Below, piece after piece: positions 32,681-42,424 of a stretch of DNA of 64,000 nucleotides. Both the position numbers and the translations under genes were made by a program. Source of the stretch: Phenylobacterium sp. NIBR 498073. GTDB taxonomy: Bacteria; Pseudomonadota; Alphaproteobacteria; Caulobacterales; Caulobacteraceae. Location of the stretch: the NCBI RefSeq assembly GCF_027286305.1, contig NZ_CP114599.1, forward strand, positions 3,319,001 to 3,383,000, given 5' to 3'. Numbering within the stretch: the first letter of the stretch is position 1; each line of letters starts with the position of its first letter. Under the pieces are notes generated by a model, which saw nothing but the letters and a program-made list of their open reading frames with translations, was not told where the DNA came from and ran no database searches.

Positions 32681-33387
32681 GCCTCGGCGGCGTCCATCGC
32701 CGCCTTGGCTGCGGCCATCATCTTGGCGAAGGCGCCGCTGCGGATCAGCTCGCGGCGCTCCTCCAGACCGCGGTGCAGTTCGGCCAGCACCCTGGCGGCG
32801 TGCTCGTTAGTCTGGATCGCCGCCCACCAGGCCGCGACGTTGGCCGCCTTCGGCACCGGGTTCTCGACGCCGGTCCCCGGCAGCACGTTCTCGATAAGGA
32901 ACAGCGCCGGCACCAGCGCGCAGTCGGCCAGGGTCAGTCGCCCGCAGCAGGCGTAGCCGTCGGCGCCGATCATCTTGTCCAACGCCTTGACGTTGCGCAC
33001 CACCTGGCCGCCCAGCAGGTCGACGATCCCCTGGTCGCGGCTCTCCGCTCGCGACTGCGGACCGAGCATGAACATGTTGTTCATCAGGTAGACGTCGCCG
33101 ATCCGCGCCAGGGTGCGGATATGCGCGGTCTCACGCGGGGTGGCGCCGAGCAGCGAGGGCTGCGGATAGACCTCCTCGATGTACTCGGCGATGACCTCGG
33201 ATTCCGGCATCAGGTCGCCGTCGAGGTCGAGCACCGGGATGCGGCCGATGGGCAGGCGTTGGCGGAAGGACGGCATGCCGAAGTCGGCCGGCCGCTCCAG
33301 CTCGATGTCGGTGATGCCCTTGGCGTAGATCTGCATCCGCACGCGGGCGGAATAGGGGCTGAGATCCCCCGAATAGAGCTTGGGCAT
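32677..33387 (-). CDS. glutathione S-transferase family protein
   Basis: The 236-residue protein has a thioredoxin-like N-terminal domain (MPKLYSGDLSPYSARVRM, with the active-site serine or tyrosine near residues 10-13; cis-proline in IGRIPVLDLDG; glutathione-binding ES in LMPESEVIAEYI). An all-helical C-terminal domain with LTLADCALVPALFL follows. It likely conjugates or reduces a small molecule with glutathione in the cytosol; bacterial members also act in aromatic degradation. ATG 33387 follows AGGAGGAA. It converges on the TonB receptor gene, with a 4-base overlap of stop codons. Confidence 0.88.
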   Translation of the reverse strand: MPKLYSGDLSPYSARVRMQIYAKGITDIELERPADFGMPSFRQRLPIGRIPVLDLDGDLMPESEVIAEYIEEVYPQPSLLGATPRETAHIRTLARIGDVYLMNNMFMLGPQSRAESRDQGIVDLLGGQVVRNVKALDKMIGADGYACCGRLTLADCALVPALFLIENVLPGTGVENPVPKAANVAAWWAAIQTNEHAARVLAELHRGLEERRELIRSGAFAKMMAAAKAAMDAAEA

Positions 33388-33519
33388 GGCTTCCTCCTGA
33401 AGGACCTTGTTTTCCCTTAGAGAGCACGGATTCCGCACGCCGCCCATGGCTACGGCTGGAACAACCGCGCCGCGCCCCCGTTCCCTGCTGCCCTACCCAT
33501 CACCGCAAGGAGGAACGCC

Positions 33520-34008
33520 ATGACCAGCCCCGCCGACCTGCGCGAGAAACTGTGGAAGTCCCTGAAGTCCGACAAGACCTTGATGCTCGGCCTGGCCGGC
33601 GTCGACGAGGGTCACGGCCAACCGATGACGGCCCAGCTCGATGGCGACGACACCCGTGCGATCTGGTTCTTCACCTCGCGCGACACGGACCTGGCCCAGG
33701 CGCTCGGCGCCCGCCACGAGGCGGTCGCGCACTTCATCGACAAGGGCCACGACCTCTTCGCCACCCTGCACGGCGACTTGGTGGTCGACGACGACCCGGC
33801 CATGATCGACCGGCTCTGGAACAAGTGGGTTGCGGCCTGGTTCGAAGGCGGCAAGTCCGATCCCAAGCTGTTGCTGCTGCGCTTCGAGCCCGACCGCGCG
33901 CAGATCTGGCTGAACGAGAACAGCCTGTTCGCCGGCGTGAAGATGCTGCTCGGCGCCGACCCCAAGAAGGACTTCGCCGACAAGACCGCCGAGGTCCGCC
34001 TCAACTAG
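33520..34008 (+). CDS. pyridoxamine 5'-phosphate oxidase-like general stress protein
   Basis: The 162-residue protein matches the general-stress FMN-binding split-barrel group (pyridoxamine-phosphate-oxidase-like): ADLREKLWKSLKSDKTLMLGL at the start, then AIWFFTSRDTDLAQAL, AHFIDKGHDLFATLHGDLVV and WNKWVAAWFEGGKSDPKLLLLRF. Such proteins bind FMN or related cofactors and are induced in stress; a defined reaction is not established. It follows an AAGGAGGAA site. The gene converges on a small protein gene with a shared CTAG stop. Confidence 0.85.
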   Translation: MTSPADLREKLWKSLKSDKTLMLGLAGVDEGHGQPMTAQLDGDDTRAIWFFTSRDTDLAQALGARHEAVAHFIDKGHDLFATLHGDLVVDDDPAMIDRLWNKWVAAWFEGGKSDPKLLLLRFEPDRAQIWLNENSLFAGVKMLLGADPKKDFADKTAEVRLN

Positions 34009-34295
34009 ACGCGGTACAGCCGCACCGGCGAGCCGGCCGCGCGGGCGATGACCCGCTTGGCCTCAAGGTCGAGCTGGACGCACTTCAGCCACCAGCCGGC
34101 CTTGTCGCCGCCGGGAAACAGGTCGCCCGGCAGCTTCGGCAGCAGGGCGGCCTTGGCCGCCGCCACGGTGAGGCCCGGCGCTTCCCCCGGCAGCACGGCC
34201 AGGAGCGCAGTCTTCATCGCCCCGTACTTGGCGGCGTCGACGCGGGACGTGCGGCCCGGGCTGTTGGGGTTCTCGACCTCGACCTTGTCCGACAC
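34005..34295 (-). CDS. small conserved protein (DUF6958-like)
   Basis: The 96-residue product starts at a GTG with a strong GGAGGAG site. It is basic and reads as a compact winged-helix-like domain: AAKYGAMKTALLAVLP, then LTVAAAKAALLPKLPGDLF, KAGWWLKCVQLDLEAKRVI and PVRLYRV. I believe this is the DUF6958 type found in many proteobacteria, but the name is from memory and its function is unknown. A DNA- or RNA-binding role is possible from the fold impression only. It lies just downstream of the AbgT transporter on the opposite side of its stop and may be separately transcribed. Confidence 0.65.
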   Translation of the reverse strand: MSDKVEVENPNSPGRTSRVDAAKYGAMKTALLAVLPGEAPGLTVAAAKAALLPKLPGDLFPGGDKAGWWLKCVQLDLEAKRVIARAAGSPVRLYRV

Positions 34296-34318
34296 GCGCG
34301 TCTCCTCCCGTTGGTTAG

Positions 34319-35920
34319 TCAGTTCGCGGCGGCGGCGCCCGGATAGTGCACCTGCGCTCCCGGCCCCAGCGGCAGGTCCAGCAGCACCCAGCCGACGGTC
34401 ATGGCGATGCCGGCGGCCATGAAGCAGAGCGCATAGGGCAGCATCAGCGCCAGCAGAGAGCCGACGCCCATGCCCCGGTCCCAGCGCTGACCGAACGCCA
34501 GGATCAGCGGGAAGTAGCTCATCAGCGGGGTCATGATGTTGGTGTAGCTGTCGCCCATCCGATAGGCGGCGGTGGTCATCTCAGGGCTGACGCCGAGCAG
34601 CATGAACATCGGCACCACCACCGGCGACAGCGCGCTCCACTTGGCCGAGGCCGAGCCGATGAACAGGTCCAGGAACGAGGACAGCAGCAGCACGCAGACC
34701 AGCAGCACCGCCGGCGGCAGGGCCATGGCCTGCAGCGCCTCGGCGCCGTTGATGGCCACGATCGGACCGATCCGCGACCAGTTGAACATGGCCACGAAGT
34801 GCGCGGCGAAGAACACGAACACCAGGTAGGGCGCCATGGTGCGCACGCCGTGCTGCATCATCTGCACGACGTCGTCGGCCGACCGGACCGTACCGACAGC
34901 ACGGCCGAAGGCGATGCCGCTCAGCACGAACAGCAGGAAGAAGCCGGCGATCAGCGAGGCGTAGAGCGGCTGCAGCCGCGAGGGCCCGACGGCGTCCTGG
35001 TCGATGAACGGGGTGTAGCCGGGCCACAGGGCCAGGGCGGTGAAGCTGGCCACCACCGCCAGCGCCGCCACGCCGGCCCAACGCAGGCCCTTGCGCTCCT
35101 GCGCGGTCAGCCCGGCCTTCTCGAGGTCGGCGCGCAGTTCCTCGTCGACCACCCCGTTCCAGACGCCCAGCCGAGGCTCCACCACCTTGTCGGTCAGGAA
35201 CCAGATGATCGGGGTGAACAGCGCGACGATGGCGCAGATGTAGTACCAGTTGCCGAGCGGGTTCATCGTCCAGTCCGGCTGCACGATGCGGGCGGCCTCC
35301 TGGGTGAAGCTGAGCAGCAGGACATCGATCTGGCCGGGGATCAGGTTGCCGGCGTAGCCGCCGGACACCGCCGCGAACGCCGCCGCCAGGCCGGCCAAGG
35401 GATGGCGGCCGGCCACCGCGAAGGTGATCGCCGCCAGCGGGATGAACACCACGTAGGCCGCGTCCGACGCATGGTGCGAGACCATGCCGATCACCGCCAC
35501 GATCGGGGTGAGCAGCGCCTTGTGGGCGTTGCCGAGCGAGGCGCGGATCAGGGCCGAGAACATGCCCGAGCGCTCGGCGACAGCCGCGCCCAGCATGATG
35601 GTCAGCACCAGGCCCAGCGGTGCGAAGCCGGCGAAGGTGCGCGGCATCTCGGCGAACAGGCGGGCGATGTTCTCCTGCGAGAACAGGCTGGCGGCGCGAT
35701 AGGTCAGGACGCCGTTCGCCAGTTCGGCGTGCTCGGGCGCCTTGGTCCCCGAATAGGGCAGCGAGGCCTGCCAGCCCATCGCCGCGCCCAGCGCCGACAG
35801 CAGCATCAGGGCGAAGATCAGATAGACGAAGATGATCGTCGGATCGGGCAGCAGATTGCCCGCGCGCTCGACGAACCCCAGGAAGCCGCGCTGGCGGTCG
35901 GGTCGGGTTTCGTCGGTCAT
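34319..35920 (-). CDS. AbgT family transporter (p-aminobenzoyl-glutamate/drug)
   Basis: The 533-residue protein has more than ten membrane segments and the AbgT family pattern: GFVERAGNLLPDPTIIFVYL at the start, ISHHASDAAYVVF-like text (VSHHASDAAYVVFIPLAA), SGGYAGNLIPGQIDVLL, SASAKWSALSPVVVPMFMLLG and AYRMGDSYTNIMTPLMSYF. The family imports p-aminobenzoyl-glutamate in E. coli, and other members export sulfonamides or their analogues with protons. It has no hydrolase beside it, although an AbgB-like peptidase lies at 63032. The ATG has an AGGAGC site. Confidence 0.92.
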   Translation of the reverse strand: MTDETRPDRQRGFLGFVERAGNLLPDPTIIFVYLIFALMLLSALGAAMGWQASLPYSGTKAPEHAELANGVLTYRAASLFSQENIARLFAEMPRTFAGFAPLGLVLTIMLGAAVAERSGMFSALIRASLGNAHKALLTPIVAVIGMVSHHASDAAYVVFIPLAAITFAVAGRHPLAGLAAAFAAVSGGYAGNLIPGQIDVLLLSFTQEAARIVQPDWTMNPLGNWYYICAIVALFTPIIWFLTDKVVEPRLGVWNGVVDEELRADLEKAGLTAQERKGLRWAGVAALAVVASFTALALWPGYTPFIDQDAVGPSRLQPLYASLIAGFFLLFVLSGIAFGRAVGTVRSADDVVQMMQHGVRTMAPYLVFVFFAAHFVAMFNWSRIGPIVAINGAEALQAMALPPAVLLVCVLLLSSFLDLFIGSASAKWSALSPVVVPMFMLLGVSPEMTTAAYRMGDSYTNIMTPLMSYFPLILAFGQRWDRGMGVGSLLALMLPYALCFMAAGIAMTVGWVLLDLPLGPGAQVHYPGAAAAN

Positions 35921-36021
35921 CGGGGCTCCTGGCGCCGCTTGGAAAGGGCGACCTGTCTAGCCAAGCCTTTGAATGCCGACCATCAACTTCTATTTGACCA
36001 GGCTAGACCGGTCCGCCGCCA

Positions 36022-36852
36022 CTATTCGGGCACGGGCGGCGGAGCCTGGCGATACCAGGCCAGCTGCTCGCTGGTGGCCAGCAGCCGCCCGTCGCGCGAC
36101 CAGTAGCTGGAACGTTCGTCCGAGGCGCCGCCGCCGCCGACCCGCCCCTCGCACTCGATCAGGATGAAGTCGTCGCCGAGGACGGCGATCTCCTCGGCCG
36201 TGGCGTGCAGGTAGGCGGTGAGCGACAGGGTCGTGGTCATCACCCGGTCGAGCGCGTACATCGCGCGCGGCGCGGAATTGTCCGTCACCATGGCCAGCAG
36301 CGCCTTGTCCCACACGCCATTGCGCGGCCGGACCCAGGCCAGCGAGCGGGAGTCGCCGCCGGGCTTGGGCGGGAAACCGTCGAGGGTGCGCCGCTCGAAG
36401 GCCGAGGCCCCGAAATGCAGCGGCCCGGCGGGGTGGTCGGGAGACGGCAGCTCGTCAGGCGACGGCGCCTGCGGCAGGGTCGCGAACGCGAACGGCGCCG
36501 TGGGCGGTCGCCGCGCCATGGTGATCATGCCGTGGACGCCGACCTCCTCGACGCCCTGCGGCCGCAGCTCGACCTCCCAGACCCCGATGGAGCCGCCCTG
36601 GCGCAGCCGGCGCGTGCGCACGTCGAGCTCGCCAGACGGCAGCCCCGCGGCGTAGGTCAGGGTCATGGACAGCACCTCGCCGCTCGCCTCGGGCTCGGCC
36701 TCCAGCGCCCGGACGCAGAGGCCGAGCGCGTAGCCGCCCCACAGACCGCCGCCGGGATTGCGCCACTCCGGCGCGGCGAAGGTCGTCCATCTGCCGGGCG
36801 CGCGCGATTGCAGGGCGATGTCGTAGGCGGGGTTCGAGGACGTCGTGGACAT
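36022..36852 (-). CDS. TesB-like acyl-CoA thioesterase
   Basis: The 276-residue protein is a second double hot-dog thioesterase, distinct from the one at 29678. The N-terminal part has [25 protein letters not shown] cut by turns and [22 protein letters not shown]; the C-terminal part has [33 protein letters not shown] in pieces and [23 protein letters not shown]. It would hydrolyse acyl-CoA in the cytosol. It stands alone on this strand, divergent from an exported amidohydrolase. A weak CGGCGAT is the only ribosome site visible. Confidence 0.82.
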   Translation of the reverse strand: MSTTSSNPAYDIALQSRAPGRWTTFAAPEWRNPGGGLWGGYALGLCVRALEAEPEASGEVLSMTLTYAAGLPSGELDVRTRRLRQGGSIGVWEVELRPQGVEEVGVHGMITMARRPPTAPFAFATLPQAPSPDELPSPDHPAGPLHFGASAFERRTLDGFPPKPGGDSRSLAWVRPRNGVWDKALLAMVTDNSAPRAMYALDRVMTTTLSLTAYLHATAEEIAVLGDDFILIECEGRVGGGGASDERSSYWSRDGRLLATSEQLAWYRQAPPPVPE

Positions 36853-37041
36853 ATCGCCGTTCTACTGGCCCGGCGCTCGCGCGCAAGACCGCGCCAGACG
36901 GCCGCTGCCCGCGCGCGAGATCGGCGCGACCGCCGGCCGCTCTCGGAACAAACGCCGATGAAGCATGTTCTCCGACGATTGGGCGGGAGAGACCTGAGCG
37001 TCGCGCGATTTGCGCGGCGCCCCTTGGGATTGGGCTCCATC

Positions 37042-38427
37042 ATGACTTCCACCCGCCACGCCCGCGGAGCGTCGCACGGCTGGGCTGCGGCCCTGTGCGC
37101 AACGGTTCTCACGCTTGCGACGACTCCAGCCGCGCACGCCGAACAGGCGCCGCCCGCCGCCGAGAGCCCGGCGACGCTGTTCCAGAACGTCCGGGTGTTC
37201 GACGGCAAGCACGGGATGCTGTCGGCGCCGTCCAACGTTCTGGTGTCGGGCAACAAGATCTCCCAGATCTCCACCGGCCCGATCGCCGCGCCGCCGGGCG
37301 CGAAGGTGATCGCCGGCGGCGGCCGCACCCTGATGCCCGGCCTGATCGACGCCCACTGGCACGCCATGCTGATCCGCGGAACGCCGGCCGAGATCCTGTC
37401 CGGCGACGCCGGATACTCCAACCTGCTGGCTGGTGCCGAGGCTCACGATACCCTGATGCGCGGCTTCACCACCGTGCGCGACGTCGGCGGCCCGGCGTTC
37501 AGCCTCAAGCACGCCATCGACCAGGGCGTGATCGACGGGCCGCGCATCTATCCGTCCGGTGCGATGATCACCATCACCAGCGGCCACGGCGACTTCCGCC
37601 AGCTCACCGACCTGCCCCGCCGGGCCGGCCAGCTGACCCGTGTGGAGGAACTCGGCGGCGCGGCCATCGCCGACAGCCCCGACGAGATGCGCATGCGCGC
37701 CCGCGAGCAGCTGATGCAGGGCGCCTCGCAGATCAAGGTGACGGCCGGCGGCGGGGTGTCCTCGCCGTTCAGCCCGGTCGACGTCACCACCTTCACCGAG
37801 CCGGAACTGCGCGCCGCCGTCGAGGCGGCGGAGAACTGGGGCACCTATGTGGTCGCCCACGCCTTCACCGACGAAGCCATCCGCCGCTCGGTCCACGCCG
37901 GGGTGAAGGTCATCGAGCATGGCTTCCTGATGAGCGAGCCCACCGCCCAGCTGATCGCCCAGAAGGGCGTCTGGCTCAGCCTCCAGCCGCTGCCGGAGGC
38001 CCTGCGCGAGGGCTTCCCGGTCGGCTCGGTCCAGCGCGAGGGCGCCGACGAGGTCTGGCCCGGCATCGACCGCACCTATCGGCTGGCCCGCAAGTACAAG
38101 CTCAAGACCGCCTGGGGCACCGACGTGCTGTTCTCTCAGGCCCTGGCCCAGCAGCAGGGCGCGATCCTGGCCTCGCTGGCGCGCTGGTACACCCCGGCCG
38201 AGGCGCTGATCATGGCCACCTCGACCAATGCCGAGCTGCTGCGCCTTTCGGGTCGCCGCAATCCCTATCCGGGCGCGCTGGGCGTCGTCGAGCAGGGCGC
38301 CTACGCCGACCTGATCCTGGTCGACGGCGATCCGCTGACCAACCTCGACCTGATCGCCGATCCCGCCCGGAACTTCCTGGTGATCATGAAGGACGGCAAG
38401 ATCTACAAGGACACGCTGTCGAACTGA
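37042..38427 (+). CDS. exported metal-dependent amidohydrolase (imidazolonepropionase/prolidase-like)
   Basis: The roughly 461-residue protein has a signal peptide ([21 protein letters not shown]) and the amidohydrolase composite fold: [20 protein letters not shown], then the metal motif HWH in [14 protein letters not shown]. The carboxylated lysine is probably in QIKVTAGGG, further histidines are in [11 protein letters not shown] and VIEHGFLM, and the aspartate is in TAWGTDVLF. Relatives are periplasmic Xaa-Pro or carboxy-dipeptidases found in Caulobacter. I take ATG 37042; ATG 36958 is in frame but would put a long basic tail before the signal. It precedes purL by 77 bases. Confidence 0.85.
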   Translation: MTSTRHARGASHGWAAALCATVLTLATTPAAHAEQAPPAAESPATLFQNVRVFDGKHGMLSAPSNVLVSGNKISQISTGPIAAPPGAKVIAGGGRTLMPGLIDAHWHAMLIRGTPAEILSGDAGYSNLLAGAEAHDTLMRGFTTVRDVGGPAFSLKHAIDQGVIDGPRIYPSGAMITITSGHGDFRQLTDLPRRAGQLTRVEELGGAAIADSPDEMRMRAREQLMQGASQIKVTAGGGVSSPFSPVDVTTFTEPELRAAVEAAENWGTYVVAHAFTDEAIRRSVHAGVKVIEHGFLMSEPTAQLIAQKGVWLSLQPLPEALREGFPVGSVQREGADEVWPGIDRTYRLARKYKLKTAWGTDVLFSQALAQQQGAILASLARWYTPAEALIMATSTNAELLRLSGRRNPYPGALGVVEQGAYADLILVDGDPLTNLDLIADPARNFLVIMKDGKIYKDTLSN

Positions 38428-38504
38428 CGCCGTCGTCGCGCCCAACGCCGCAGTTTGCCCCTCCCCCCTCCCCCTTGCGGCAGAGTCCCGCTATATGCGC
38501 GCCC

Positions 38505-40706
38505 ATGAGCGCTCAGCCTGGCAAGACCCTCCGCGAAACCGCCGCCGAGTACGGCCTGAAGTCGGAAGAATACGACGTCATCCTTCAACGCCTGAACCGC
38601 GAGCCCAACGAGGTCGAACTGGGCGTGTTCTCGGTGATGTGGAGCGAGCACTGCTCCTACAAGTCGAGCAAGAAGCACCTGGTGAAGTTCCCGACCACGG
38701 GCCCGCGGGTGATCTGCGGTCCGGGCGAGAACGCCGGGGTCATCGACATCGGCGACGGCCAGGCCTGCATCTTCAAGATGGAGAGCCACAACCACCCGTC
38801 CTACATCGAGCCCTACCAGGGCGCGGCGACCGGCGTCGGCGGCATCATGCGCGACGTCTTCACCATGGGCGCGCGCCCGGTGGCGCTGCTCAACGCCCTG
38901 CGCTTCGGCGATCCCAGCCATCCGAAGACCAAGCGCCTGGTGAGCGGCGTGGTCGCCGGCATCGGCGGTTACGGCAACTGCGTGGGCGTCCCGACCGTCG
39001 CGGGCGAGACCAATTTCCACCGCGGCTATGACGGCAACATCCTGGTCAACGCCATGTGCGTGGGCCTGGCCGACGCCGACAAGATCTTCTACTCGGCCGC
39101 CCCGGCCGCCGGCTTCAGCGTCGTCTACTTCGGCTCCAAGACCGGCCGTGACGGCATCCATGGCGCGACCATGGCCTCGGCCGAGTTCGACGACGCCTCG
39201 GACGAGAAGCGTCCGACCGTGCAGGTCGGCGACCCCTTCGCCGAAAAGCTGCTGATCGAGGCCACCCTCGAACTGATGGCCTCGGGCGCGGTCGCCGCCA
39301 TCCAGGACATGGGCGCGGCGGGCCTGACCTCGTCGTCGGTCGAGATGGCCGGCAAGGGCGGCGTCGGCATCGAGCTGACCCTGGACGACGTGCCCCAGCG
39401 CGAAGAGGGCATGACCGCCTATGAGATGATGCTGTCGGAAAGCCAGGAGCGCATGCTGGCGATCCTGAAGCCCGGCCGCGAGCGCGACGGCCACGCCATC
39501 TTCGAGAAGTGGGGCCTGGACGCGGCGATCATCGGCGTGACCACGGACACCGGCCACCTGGTGCTGAAGCACAAGGGCGAGACCGTCTGCGACGTGCCGC
39601 TGGCCCCGCTGTTCGACGACGCGCCGCTCTACGACCGTCCGTGGGTCGCCCCGGCCCAACTGCCGCGCCTGGCGCCGGCCGACGTCGCCGCCCCGACCGA
39701 CTACGCGGCCGCCGTGCTGAAGCTGATGAGCAGCCCGGACATGGCCTCCAAGCGCTGGCTGTGGGAGCAGTACGACCGTCACGTGATGGCCGACACCCTC
39801 GAGGACTCGGCCACCGGCGCGGACGCCGGCATCGTGCGCGTGCACGGCACCAAGAAGGCGCTGGCCGTCACCTCCGACTGCACCCCGCGCTACGTCCTGG
39901 CCGACCCCTTCGAGGGCGGCAAGCAGGTCGTGGCCGAGGCTTGGCGCAACCTCACCGCGGTCGGCGCCGATCCGATCGCGATCACCGACAACCTGAACTT
40001 CGGCAACCCCGAGCGGCCCGAGATCATGGGCCAGATCGTCCGCGCCATCGAAGGCATGGCGGAGGCCTGCCGCGACCTCGACTTCCCGGTCGTGAGCGGC
40101 AATGTCAGCCTCTACAACGAGACCAACGGCGCGGCCATTCCGCCGACCCCGACCGTCGGCGCCGTCGGCCTGATCCCCGACTACGCCCACCGCGCCGACT
40201 TCGCCGGCATGAAGGACGGCGACGCGCTGGTGCTGCTCGGCGCCACCGCCGGCGAACTGGGCGCCTCGATGTACCTGCGCGAAGTCCTGGGCCAGGAAAT
40301 CGGCGCCCCGCCCAGCGTGGACCTCGCCCTGGAGCGAAAGGTCGGCGACCTCGTGCGGAGCCTGATCCTCTCGGACCAGGTCACGGTCTGCCATGACTTG
40401 TCGGACGGCGGCCTGATCGCCGCCGCGGCCGAGATGGCCCTGGCCTCGAACACCGGCTGCGCCCTGAAGGCCGCGGCGTCGACCGCACCGCACGCCTACC
40501 TGTTCGGCGAGGACCAGGCCCGCTACCTGGTCGCCGTCAAGGACGCCGCCCCGATCCTCGCCGCGGCCCAGGCGGCCGGCGTCGAGGCCGCCGTTGTCGG
40601 CAAGGCCGGCGGCGCGGACCTGGCGGTCGAAGGCCTGTTCACCCTGCCGCTGGCCAAGCTCCGCGCCGAGCATGAGGGCTGGATGCCGGCCTATATGGGC
40701 GGCTGA
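38505..40706 (+). CDS. purL: phosphoribosylformylglycinamidine synthase subunit PurL
   Basis: The 733-residue protein is the small (non-fused) PurL. It shows the active-site region [15 protein letters not shown] with H49, the ATP-binding [31 protein letters not shown] and [12 protein letters not shown] in the first half, and the duplicated pattern ([44 protein letters not shown]) in the second half. It converts FGAR, glutamine-derived ammonia and ATP to FGAM in purine synthesis, together with PurQ and PurS, which are not in this window. The ATG overlaps no other gene. The next gene starts inside its TGA (TGATG). Confidence 0.97.
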   Translation: MSAQPGKTLRETAAEYGLKSEEYDVILQRLNREPNEVELGVFSVMWSEHCSYKSSKKHLVKFPTTGPRVICGPGENAGVIDIGDGQACIFKMESHNHPSYIEPYQGAATGVGGIMRDVFTMGARPVALLNALRFGDPSHPKTKRLVSGVVAGIGGYGNCVGVPTVAGETNFHRGYDGNILVNAMCVGLADADKIFYSAAPAAGFSVVYFGSKTGRDGIHGATMASAEFDDASDEKRPTVQVGDPFAEKLLIEATLELMASGAVAAIQDMGAAGLTSSSVEMAGKGGVGIELTLDDVPQREEGMTAYEMMLSESQERMLAILKPGRERDGHAIFEKWGLDAAIIGVTTDTGHLVLKHKGETVCDVPLAPLFDDAPLYDRPWVAPAQLPRLAPADVAAPTDYAAAVLKLMSSPDMASKRWLWEQYDRHVMADTLEDSATGADAGIVRVHGTKKALAVTSDCTPRYVLADPFEGGKQVVAEAWRNLTAVGADPIAITDNLNFGNPERPEIMGQIVRAIEGMAEACRDLDFPVVSGNVSLYNETNGAAIPPTPTVGAVGLIPDYAHRADFAGMKDGDALVLLGATAGELGASMYLREVLGQEIGAPPSVDLALERKVGDLVRSLILSDQVTVCHDLSDGGLIAAAAEMALASNTGCALKAAASTAPHAYLFGEDQARYLVAVKDAAPILAAAQAAGVEAAVVGKAGGADLAVEGLFTLPLAKLRAEHEGWMPAYMGG

Positions 40707-41131
40707 TGTCCAAGCTCCGCCGCCTCATCGACCTGCCCGGCGTCCGCGACCTGGAAGACAAGGCGCTGATGCAGCCGCGCTACGCCGACGTCGACGCGCG
40801 CTCGACGTACCCGGAGATCGACGAGGTCTCGCGCGCCCTGTTCGGCCTCACCCAGGACGAGGCCGACGACGTGACGCGGCCGGAAGGCTGGGACCGTATC
40901 GAGCGCAAGCCGGTGCGCGACCAGGTCATCGCCTTCGAGGCCGAGGGCTGGGACACCACCGACGACAAGCGTCGGCCGCTGCGGATGTTCGACCATTTCG
41001 CGCCGCAGCTCTGGCTGGCCCTGCGTGGCGTGGCCGGAGAGCTGCCGTTCCAGGCCGAGCCCGACCCCGACGAGGCGGTCTATTCGTCCCTCGCCGCCGA
41101 CGCCGCCAAGTTCCGCCGCGACCGGCGCTAG
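40706..41131 (+). CDS. conserved hypothetical protein coupled to purL
   Basis: The 141-residue product begins at an ATG that overlaps the purL stop by one base (TGATG), so translation is coupled. It is acidic and soluble, with the phrases DLEDKALMQPRYADVDARSTY, ALFGLTQDEADDVTRPEGW, FDHFAPQLWLALRGVAGELPF and EAVYSSLAADAAKFRRDRR. There is no signal peptide or membrane segment, and I recognise no domain. Coupling to purL points to a shared condition of expression, not to a defined role in purine synthesis. Confidence 0.7.
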   Translation: MSKLRRLIDLPGVRDLEDKALMQPRYADVDARSTYPEIDEVSRALFGLTQDEADDVTRPEGWDRIERKPVRDQVIAFEAEGWDTTDDKRRPLRMFDHFAPQLWLALRGVAGELPFQAEPDPDEAVYSSLAADAAKFRRDRR

Positions 41132-41185
41132 CTGGTATGGGCGGCGGGGATACATCCGGGGGGCGCGCTCGCACGTAGGTAGGCC

Positions 41186-41944
41186 ATGACCCGCCTCCTC
41201 GCCCTCGCTCCGCTCCTGCTGCTGGCCGCCTGCGCCAGCGCCCCGACCCGCTCGGGCTTCCTGTCCGCCTACGACGGCTTGACGCCTCGTACCGACACGG
41301 TCCGCGCCAAGGTCGAGCAGAAGCGCGACGAGGCGATCCTGGCTGATGTCCGCCAGGTCGCCATCGAACCCACCGTCCTTGTCGGACCGGGCGACTGGCT
41401 TACCCCCGGCGAGGTCGTGCTGCTGCAAAGGGAGCTCGACGCCCAACTCTGCTTCGAGCTCTCCGAACGCTTCGACATCGATCCCGCCGCGCCCAACCGG
41501 GTTCGCGTGGCGATCACCCGCGTGGATCCGACCGGACGCGCCGCCTCGGTCGCCTCGGCCGCGGCAGGGTTCTTCATTCCCGGACCGTTGGGACTACGCG
41601 CGCCGGGAACGCTCGGGTCGCTGTCGGCGGAGGCGGAGATGCTACAGGGCGAGCGGCAGGTCGTCGCCGTCAGCTGGAGCCGCAGCGCCACCGCCATCGG
41701 CACGGACGATCCCTCGCTGAGCCGCGTGGGCGATGCTCTGCAGTTCGCCGAACCATTCGCTGACGCCGTCGCCGCGGCGATGACGCCGACCGGCCTCAAG
41801 TCGCGTCCGATCCCAAAGCCCGACCCCTGCGCCGAGTTCGGCAGCCGTTTCCGTCCCGAAGGCTGGGCGGCCAAGTTCGCGACCGGGCTCTATGTGCCGC
41901 AGATGAGCGGCGCCAAGGCCGAGGAAACCGACGACGGCCGCTAG
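41186..41944 (+). CDS. DUF3313-like lipoprotein
   Basis: The 252-residue protein has a lipoprotein signal (MTRLLALAPLLLLAACAS, lipobox LAAC). The mature part has SGFLSAYDGLTPRTD, VRQVAIEPTVLV, LLQRELDAQLCFELSERFDID and VRVAITRVDPTGRAASVAS, which fits the DUF3313 family of bacterial lipoproteins. The family has no known function. It may belong to the outer membrane. It ends with GR-stop, where the TAG is the second half of a CTAG shared with the convergent pncC. Confidence 0.75.
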   Translation: MTRLLALAPLLLLAACASAPTRSGFLSAYDGLTPRTDTVRAKVEQKRDEAILADVRQVAIEPTVLVGPGDWLTPGEVVLLQRELDAQLCFELSERFDIDPAAPNRVRVAITRVDPTGRAASVASAAAGFFIPGPLGLRAPGTLGSLSAEAEMLQGERQVVAVSWSRSATAIGTDDPSLSRVGDALQFAEPFADAVAAAMTPTGLKSRPIPKPDPCAEFGSRFRPEGWAAKFATGLYVPQMSGAKAEETDDGR

Positions 41945-42420
41945 GCGCTGGCCTTGGCCAGCAGCTCCAGGGCCGCGGCCGCGAACGCCTCCATGTTCGC
42001 GGCGCGATCGCTTGAGCCGGTCTCGATGGTGGTCACGAACTCGACCGGTCCCGACACCGCCACGCAGGTGTGGCCCGCCGCGTCGCCATAGGGGTTGCCG
42101 GTCGGCCCGGCCGCGCCGGTCTCCGAAACGCCCCAGGTCGCGCCGAACCGCTCGCGCACGGTCCGGGCCAGCAGCAGGGCGTAGGGCTCGCTGGCCGAAC
42201 GCATGCCCTCCAGCGCCTCCTTCGGGATCTCCATCAGCATCACCCGCGCCTTGGGCGTGTAGACCACCCCGCCGCCCAGATAGTAGGCCGACGCGCCCGG
42301 GACGCTGAGCAGCGCGGCGCTGATCAATCCGCCGGACGAGCTTTCGGCCACGGCGACCTTCTCCTTGCGCGCCTTCAGCTGCTCGCCGATCTGGGCGGCC
42401 TGCGCCATCAGAGCCTGCAT
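41941..42420 (-). CDS. pncC: CinA C-terminal domain protein, nicotinamide-nucleotide amidase
   Basis: The 159-residue product is a stand-alone CinA C-terminal domain. It has KVAVAESSSGGLISAALLSVPGASAYYLGGG in pieces near the N-terminus, the nucleophile being likely the serine in ESSSGG. GVSETGAAGPTGNPYGD follows in the middle, and VEFVTTIETGSSDRAANMEAF at the end. PncC deamidates nicotinamide mononucleotide to nicotinate mononucleotide in the pyridine-nucleotide cycle. It starts at ATG 42420 after a GAGGAG site that lies 4 bases after the stop of the amidohydrolase gene upstream, so the two are in one operon. Confidence 0.9.
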   Translation of the reverse strand: MQALMAQAAQIGEQLKARKEKVAVAESSSGGLISAALLSVPGASAYYLGGGVVYTPKARVMLMEIPKEALEGMRSASEPYALLLARTVRERFGATWGVSETGAAGPTGNPYGDAAGHTCVAVSGPVEFVTTIETGSSDRAANMEAFAAAALELLAKASA

Positions 42421-42424
42421 TCGA

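Noticed and set aside
36205..37041. Long N-terminal extension of the exported amidohydrolase at 37042
   Set aside because: The frame is open upstream, but the added residues are not protein-like and lie antisense to the thioesterase gene. A signal peptide begins at the chosen start.
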